The notes beneath the pieces were generated by a model. The model saw only the letters and a list, made by a program, of their open reading frames with translations. It was not told where the DNA came from and searched no databases. Positions 6,542 to 9,889 of a DNA stretch of 9,889 nucleotides are shown here, piece by piece (the first letter of the stretch is position 1; each line of letters opens with the position of its first letter). Made by a program: the position numbers and the translations under genes. The DNA comes from Hyphomonas sp. (GTDB lineage: Bacteria > Pseudomonadota > Alphaproteobacteria > Caulobacterales > Hyphomonadaceae): contig DNFL01000388.1 in the NCBI GenBank assembly GCA_003486945.1, positions 17,302 through 27,190 of the forward strand, read 5' to 3'.

Positions 6542-7849
6542 CTATTCCGACGCGGGACCGACCGAGACCGGCGTCGCATAGTCACCATAGTCGGCCTTTG
6601 ATGCGGCGAGCACACCAAACGCCGTGCGGGGTCCGAAGTCGCCATCGGCGCGGGTGACGATGCCCGATGCCGGGCCCCTCAACAGGCTTTCCTGCAGGGT
6701 CGCGACGCGTGGTCCCCGGCTGCCGATCCGGAGCGGGCGATAGGCGCTGGTGAAAGTGGGCGAGCCCTGATCGGCGAGTGCCGCTTCCAGCCCGGTCAGC
6801 AGCATGTAGCGGAACCGTTTCTGCGCGTCTAAGGGTGATGCGGTGCCGTCCGGCCCGGCTGTTCCGGCAAGCTGCCGGAAGATGTCCCAGGCGCCAGTTG
6901 TGCGCGTACGGGCGGGCTTCACATAATTGCCATGAACGACCTGGCAGCCCGCCGAATTGAAGATGTCGCCGTGACCAGCCGCATGGATGTTGTGGCCCGC
7001 GCCGAGCGTCCAGGCGGTGGTCGGCAGGAAGGGATCATAGACGAGCGAGGCGGCGGTACGCAGCACGGGATAGGTGCCCGCGATCAGAAGCGCGCCGCGC
7101 TGCGCGCTTGTCGCTGGAGACGCCTTATGGGTGCCGGTATGGTAGGTGTAGAGCCCGGTCGGCAGGAGACTTGTGCCATTGCCCTGCACGAACAGGCTTG
7201 CGAACATGTTGTGCGCCGCAGGCACCGTCGATCCGCGAAAAACAGCGACCCGGCTGTCAGAGCGCCGCCAGAGGCCCAGCACGCATTTCTGGGCGAGATG
7301 GGTTGGCGGATCGACGACAAGCGTGTGCTCTTCCGCCCAGTCGCGGCTTGTCTCGCTGCCAGCGATCCTGCATCCGCGCAGGCCGAAGACGACAATGTCG
7401 CCGGCCCCGGCGAGCTGGAAATCATTGCGATCCGCGAGGAAGGCGAGCAGCGTGCCGGAGACATTGAACACTTCCGGCGGCGGCGCGTAGACCCTGAGAT
7501 GAAGATAGTCCGGGGCACGTGCCGCGGGCCATTCCGGCTGCGGGCGATCTGCATGGGGCGTATCCCAATAAGGATTTGCCGAGAGGGTAGCGATCAATTC
7601 GGTCGAGAGGGGCGGCACCTCAAATGAAGCTGTGAGTGAAGATAACAGCATGATGGCCTTGTCTGGTCCCTCAACGCTCTCGGCGGAAAGTCGGCTGACC
7701 GACTGTCCAGCGAGCATCTCGATCTCGTTCAGCACCGCGTCCAGCAATTCCTCATTGGTGAACTCAGGATCAGCGCTTGCCGGATCGGCGCCTGCGTGGG
7801 CCACAAGCATGGCTGTAGCAAGGCCTGCTATAAAACGGCGCCTGTCCAT
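6542..7849 (-). CDS. Tat-exported YkuD-like protein with peptidoglycan-binding domain
   Basis: The 435-aa protein begins MDRRRFIAGLATAML, a twin-arginine signal peptide ending near residue 26 (ASA-D), so it should be exported folded. Residues 30-200 show no known motif. The middle has GNGTSLLPTGLYTYHTG (223-239), then GAGHNIHAAGHGDIFNSAGCQVV (His289, Cys302), which resembles the His/Cys active-site signature of L,D-transpeptidases (YkuD fold) in a variant where Ser-Ala-Gly-Cys-Gln replaces the usual Ser-His-Gly-Cys-Ile/Arg. The C-terminus (about 370-422: LRIGSRGPRVATLQ, then DGDFGPRTAFGV) is a PG_binding_1 repeat that would hold it on the cell wall. GGGAGA nine bases before the ATG is its ribosome site. 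It is the last gene of a leftward operon, 87 bases after the metallopeptidase. The PG-binding call is firm; the YkuD call is moderate. Confidence 0.75.
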   Translation of the reverse strand: MDRRRFIAGLATAMLVAHAGADPASADPEFTNEELLDAVLNEIEMLAGQSVSRLSAESVEGPDKAIMLLSSLTASFEVPPLSTELIATLSANPYWDTPHADRPQPEWPAARAPDYLHLRVYAPPPEVFNVSGTLLAFLADRNDFQLAGAGDIVVFGLRGCRIAGSETSRDWAEEHTLVVDPPTHLAQKCVLGLWRRSDSRVAVFRGSTVPAAHNMFASLFVQGNGTSLLPTGLYTYHTGTHKASPATSAQRGALLIAGTYPVLRTAASLVYDPFLPTTAWTLGAGHNIHAAGHGDIFNSAGCQVVHGNYVKPARTRTTGAWDIFRQLAGTAGPDGTASPLDAQKRFRYMLLTGLEAALADQGSPTFTSAYRPLRIGSRGPRVATLQESLLRGPASGIVTRADGDFGPRTAFGVLAASKADYGDYATPVSVGPASE

Positions 7850-7936
7850 GTTGTCTTATCTCCCTGCAGAACCGGATCGCCGCCGCCAAGCCAAGACGGC
7901 GAGGGCGGGATAGATGGGCAAATATAAGTGCGGAGG

Positions 7937-8686
7937 TCAGAACGTCCGCAAAATGTAAGCTTTGCCACGATCAAAATACTCTTCAAAGGCAAGGTCTTCG
8001 GCCTTGGCGAGCGCGAACCCGGTCTCAACACTTGCGATCCGTTCGGCATGTGTGCCGTGATGGTTCTCGGACGCGACATTCGTGTCTCCGATCGCTTCCA
8101 TGAACTGACCGGCGAGGCGGACGCTGACCAGCGGCTGGTTTCGCTTGATCCAGCCGAGATAGCAGCCAGTCAGGTAGTCGGCGTGAAGCTCGCTGCGGCG
8201 CACATTCTGCTGACCCCGGTTGAGCTCGGCGATGGCGCCGCGTCTGTATTGCGCGACATGCGCAAATTCATGCGCGACGATCGCCATGATTGCCATGCCG
8301 GAAGGATCGAAGTCGCGAAGTTTCGCCAGCATGGTTGACCCGAACCCAACGGTGCCAAACTCCGCGCCGGGCGGCGTCTGTGGCATGGCCCAGGCATTGT
8401 CATGGTGCTCATCGTTGACGATGCCGAAGGCTGGCCGTTCTCCGAAGAAACCAGCCAGCCGGATGATGGCGCGGCCGAACTGTCGGTCAAAATCCGGATC
8501 GCCTGTCGTCGATGCGAAGTCCTGACGGCCAATGCCGCGCGAGATGAATTCGTCGAGTTTGCGGCTCTGGGCTGGCGCGTTCAGAAAACAGCCGGCGCTT
8601 CCAGGCACCGGTTGCGCGCCGGCGGCTTGCAAGGTCCCGCAGACAAGGCAGCCGCAGATGAAGCCCCGACGGGAGAGAGGAGTCAT
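7937..8686 (-). CDS. Tat-exported HExxH zinc metallopeptidase
   Basis: A 249-aa protein whose N-terminus has SRRGF followed by a Cys/Ala-rich hydrophobic stretch ending AGAQ (residue 25), a Tat-type signal. The zinc motif is HEFAH at 139-143, followed by ELHADYLTGCYLGW (166-179), where Glu166 should be the third ligand. A later IGDTNVASENHHGTH (199-213) is like the IGDD...HGT stretch of the neutral zinc metallopeptidase family of YpfJ (PF04228), so I place it near that gluzincin group and not with integral-membrane M48 proteases. No membrane helix is seen after the signal. A GGGAGA site lies eight bases before the ATG, and the start is 12 bases after the stop of the cysteine-rich gene, so the two are co-transcribed. 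Substrate is unknown; a periplasmic or secreted target is inferred from the signal. Confidence 0.85.
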   Translation of the reverse strand: MTPLSRRGFICGCLVCGTLQAAGAQPVPGSAGCFLNAPAQSRKLDEFISRGIGRQDFASTTGDPDFDRQFGRAIIRLAGFFGERPAFGIVNDEHHDNAWAMPQTPPGAEFGTVGFGSTMLAKLRDFDPSGMAIMAIVAHEFAHVAQYRRGAIAELNRGQQNVRRSELHADYLTGCYLGWIKRNQPLVSVRLAGQFMEAIGDTNVASENHHGTHAERIASVETGFALAKAEDLAFEEYFDRGKAYILRTF

Positions 8687-8698
8687 GTCCTTGTCTCC

Positions 8699-9247
8699 CT
8701 ATCGCTGCGGGATGATCTGGCCAATCGCTGCGCCGTAAATAGCGTTCGAGCACCAGCAGGCGGAGCCAACCGGCCAGGCGCCATTGGCTGTAGTACACCA
8801 ATAGGCAGGCGTCTGGCAGACCCAGCTGTACTCAATCGCCTGGGTGACCTGCGGCTGCGGACTGGACGTGCCTGGCCGGGGCGAAGGGGGCGGCGCAGGG
8901 GTGTCATCCGGGCATTCGCCGAGATAGCAGCCGTTGCCCTGAGCCATCGCAGGCCGTGACGGTGATGCGGCGCTCGACTGCGGCGGTGATGACCGGGTGT
9001 TGCAGGCGATCTCCTCACTGTCGCAGGCATCAAGCGCAAGATCGAAACGGTCATCGCAGCGATTGAAGCAGGAGTTGCTGGTGCACCGCTCGTAACAGGC
9101 GCTGAAAGCGGTATCCGCCCGGTCGAAGCAGGCATCGGCGGCGACCGTGCACTGGTTCTGCGCCAGTGCGGACGGCAGCGCTGCGAACCCGAAGCTGAAC
9201 AAGATCGCAAGGGCGGCGGCGCGCGCCGGAGTCACACGCAGATGCAC
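8699..9247 (-). CDS. Exported cysteine-rich protein with mirror-symmetric cysteine spacing
   Basis: I chose the GTG at 9245-9247 because GGGAGA sits six bases upstream and the product then starts with a clean signal peptide (residues 1-30, ending SALAQ). The ATG at 9451 would add 68 residues with no export signal and would cross the promoter region. The mature protein has 14 cysteines. The first eight (33, 40, 51, 55, 60, 64, 75, 82) are spaced 6-10-3-4-3-10-6, a mirror image, over two related halves (CFDRADTAFSAC and CDDRFDLALDAC), which suggests a disulfide-stapled helical hairpin. A Pro/Ser linker (about 85-135) follows. The C-terminal module has YSWVCQTPAYWC and VGSACWC, likely a second disulfide knot. 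No enzyme motif is visible. It is the first gene of a leftward operon with the metallopeptidase and YkuD-like genes. Function unknown; a scaffold, inhibitor or partner of the exported proteases is possible. Confidence 0.75.
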   Translation of the reverse strand: MHLRVTPARAAALAILFSFGFAALPSALAQNQCTVAADACFDRADTAFSACYERCTSNSCFNRCDDRFDLALDACDSEEIACNTRSSPPQSSAASPSRPAMAQGNGCYLGECPDDTPAPPPSPRPGTSSPQPQVTQAIEYSWVCQTPAYWCTTANGAWPVGSACWCSNAIYGAAIGQIIPQR

Positions 9248-9273
9248 TGTCGTCTCCCGTTTCTCCCTACACA

Positions 9274-9301
9274 AGGATACCTCAGCGCTTTTCGTGATCA
9301 A
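9274..9301 (-). promoter_or_regulatory. Candidate sigma-70 promoter for the leftward three-gene operon
   Basis: Read on the minus strand, TTGATC (9301 to 9296) and TATCCT (9279 to 9274) are separated by 16 bases, each matching consensus at four of six positions. The -10 box ends 27 bases before the GTG start at 9247, leaving room for the GGGAGA ribosome site. It lies in the divergent gap between the cysteine-rich gene and the caspase-like gene. Confidence 0.35.
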
Positions 9302-9426
9302 GTAGAATTTCCTGTGACTGCATTCGCGGCTCAGTGCAGCGGACCGCATCGGGCAGTAGCCACGACTATCAGGCGTTGAGATTGATCGGGACTTGTGAAA
9401 CTGTTCAAAAACCTTGTGAGACGAAC

Positions 9427-9777
9427 ATGTTGCGCCAGCTCTGCGTTCCAATCCTGTTGATATTGCTCGGAGGACCGGATGCCGGCGCGCAGGCCGATGG
9501 CCCGCGGCTCGCGCTTGTAATCGAGCAGACCAGTTACGGCAACGAACTCACACGGATCGCGCTTGCAAAATCCGAGGCTGACCTGATCGAGGCGGCCCTC
9601 CAGGAAACCGGCTTTGCTGTCACCCGCCGCCGCGACCTGAAGAAAAATGATCTCGCAGACGCGCTTGACAGCTTCAGGAGGCGGCTGGAGCGGGCCGGGC
9701 CTTTGGCGATCGGCTTTGTATACTATACCGGACACGGCGCGCAGCATCCGCAATCGGAGGATAGCTACCTGTGTTGA
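9427..9777 (+). pseudogene. Exported caspase-like (peptidase C14) protein, truncated by an insertion sequence
   Basis: The Met at 9427 starts a signal peptide (MLRQLCVPILLILLGG, cleavage near AGAQ, residue 22). An upstream in-frame Met at 9334 would bury it and is rejected. After the signal comes the start of a C14 domain: RLALVIEQTSYGNEL (27-41), a DLIEAALQETGFAV helix, and GFVYYTGHGAQ (96-106) with the catalytic His103. Family members continue to a nYLlPvD strand and, further on, a DACR-type segment with the nucleophilic Cys. Here the frame reaches Asp-Ser-Tyr-Leu and then enters foreign DNA, stopping at 9775-9777 after 116 residues. The catalytic Cys and any C-terminal domain are missing, so the product should be inactive. 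The rest probably lies beyond the insertion. The Tyr-Leu junction marks the break to within a few bases. Confidence 0.85.
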
Positions 9778-9889
9778 TTTCTGCTGAGAACTGACCCGGG
9801 GTTTTCATTGAGAACTGACCCGCCTTTTGACTATCTTTCGGGTTTCATTTGCGGGTCAAGATGTCGGCTTCTCCTTTTTCGGTTTCGGC
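9770..9889 (-). mobile_element. End of an insertion sequence, IS21-like, running out of the window
   Basis: Homology to the caspase family stops at about 9769-9771. The new sequence opens with TG (TGTTGATTTC at 9772, or TGTGTTG at 9770). It carries two copies of the 14-base word TGAGAACTGACCCG, at 9785-9798 and 9809-9822. IS21-family elements have TG...CA termini, multiple short repeats inside each end, and an ATPase-helper gene whose stop lies near the right end. All three fit if this is the right end read on the minus strand. The other end and the target duplication are outside the window, so the family is inferred, while the presence of a mobile element end is well supported. Confidence 0.7.
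9845..9889 (-). CDS. C-terminal fragment of the element's last gene (possibly the IstB-type ATPase)
   Basis: On the minus strand the frame entering from the window edge reads Ala-Glu-Thr-Glu-Lys-Gly-Glu-Ala-Asp-Ile-Leu-Thr-Arg-Lys and stops at TGA (9847-9845). Only 14 residues are visible, too few for a homology call. The stop is about 73 bases inside the element terminus and points toward it, where the helper ATPase gene of IS21-like elements usually ends. The charged tail is compatible with this but not diagnostic. Confidence 0.4.
   Translation of the reverse strand, partial: AETEKGEADILTRK

Noticed and set aside
6932..7627. 231-aa plus-strand frame opposite the YkuD-like gene
   Set aside because: The minus strand encodes the Tat signal, a Cys/His motif and a PG-binding repeat, so this is a shadow.
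9376..9420. Possible promoter for the caspase-like gene (TTGATC about 17 bases before TCAAAA)
   Set aside because: The -10 match is poor and other registers are equally weak, so I cannot place a promoter.
9248..9451. N-terminal extension of the cysteine-rich protein to the ATG at 9451
   Set aside because: The GTG at 9247 has a good ribosome site and puts a signal peptide at the N-terminus; the extension would also overlap the start of the divergent caspase-like gene.
9809..9857. GACCCGC (9817-9823) and GCGGGTC (9851-9857) as an intrinsic terminator
   Set aside because: The loop is long and there is no T-run; the similarity more likely reflects repeated motifs of the element end.
1..9889. 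CRISPR array or long tandem repeats
   Set aside because: No regularly spaced repeats were seen; the only repeats are short and local.

Overview
The window looks like a chromosomal piece of a high-GC alphaproteobacterium. A Hyphomonadaceae/Caulobacterales-type marine lineage is my guess from the flavour of Tgt, the small lipoprotein and the many exported proteins; this rests on protein style, not on a database match. It has three parts: a housekeeping edge, a two-gene accessory module that starts just after a tRNA gene, and a block of exported proteins that ends in an insertion sequence.

1) Housekeeping edge (1-1889). The 3' part of tgt (queuine tRNA-ribosyltransferase) meets a convergent small lipoprotein gene, their stops overlapping by a few bases. 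A complete tRNA-Lys(TTT) with encoded CCA follows. This Tgt appears to lack two of the three cysteines that normally bind structural zinc.

2) Accessory module (about 1890-4674). Two tight hairpins lie between the tRNA and the next gene; the second holds the Shine-Dalgarno sequence in its loop. Then come two overlapping genes: an all-helical 262-aa protein beginning Met-Gly-His, and a 623-aa QueC-like PP-loop ATPase with a CxxC-CxxC zinc site, extra N-terminal sequence and a C-terminal winged-helix-like segment. There is no QueD/QueE/QueF, so this is unlikely to be the queuosine pathway. QueC-like enzymes occur in phage-defence systems (QatC of QatABCD, Cap9 of type IV CBASS), where they are reported to attach a deazaguanine to the N-terminal glycine of a partner. 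A partner with Gly at position 2, translationally coupled to a QueC-like enzyme, makes this pair the best candidate here for an undescribed defence or protein-modification system.

3) Exported block (4723-9777). A secreted trypsin-like zymogen with a C-terminal DUF4384-like extension is read rightward. It converges on a three-gene leftward operon (read 9247 to 6542): a cysteine-rich exported protein with a mirror-symmetric cysteine pattern, a Tat-exported HExxH metallopeptidase, and a Tat-exported YkuD-like protein with a peptidoglycan-binding domain. All three have a similar GGGAGA ribosome-binding site. Divergent from the operon is an exported caspase-like (C14) gene, cut after its catalytic His and before the expected Cys by the end of an insertion sequence (IS21-like by its repeats and TG terminus) that runs out of the window. 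Together these genes suggest a cell-envelope proteolysis and wall-remodelling locus whose caspase member has been disrupted.
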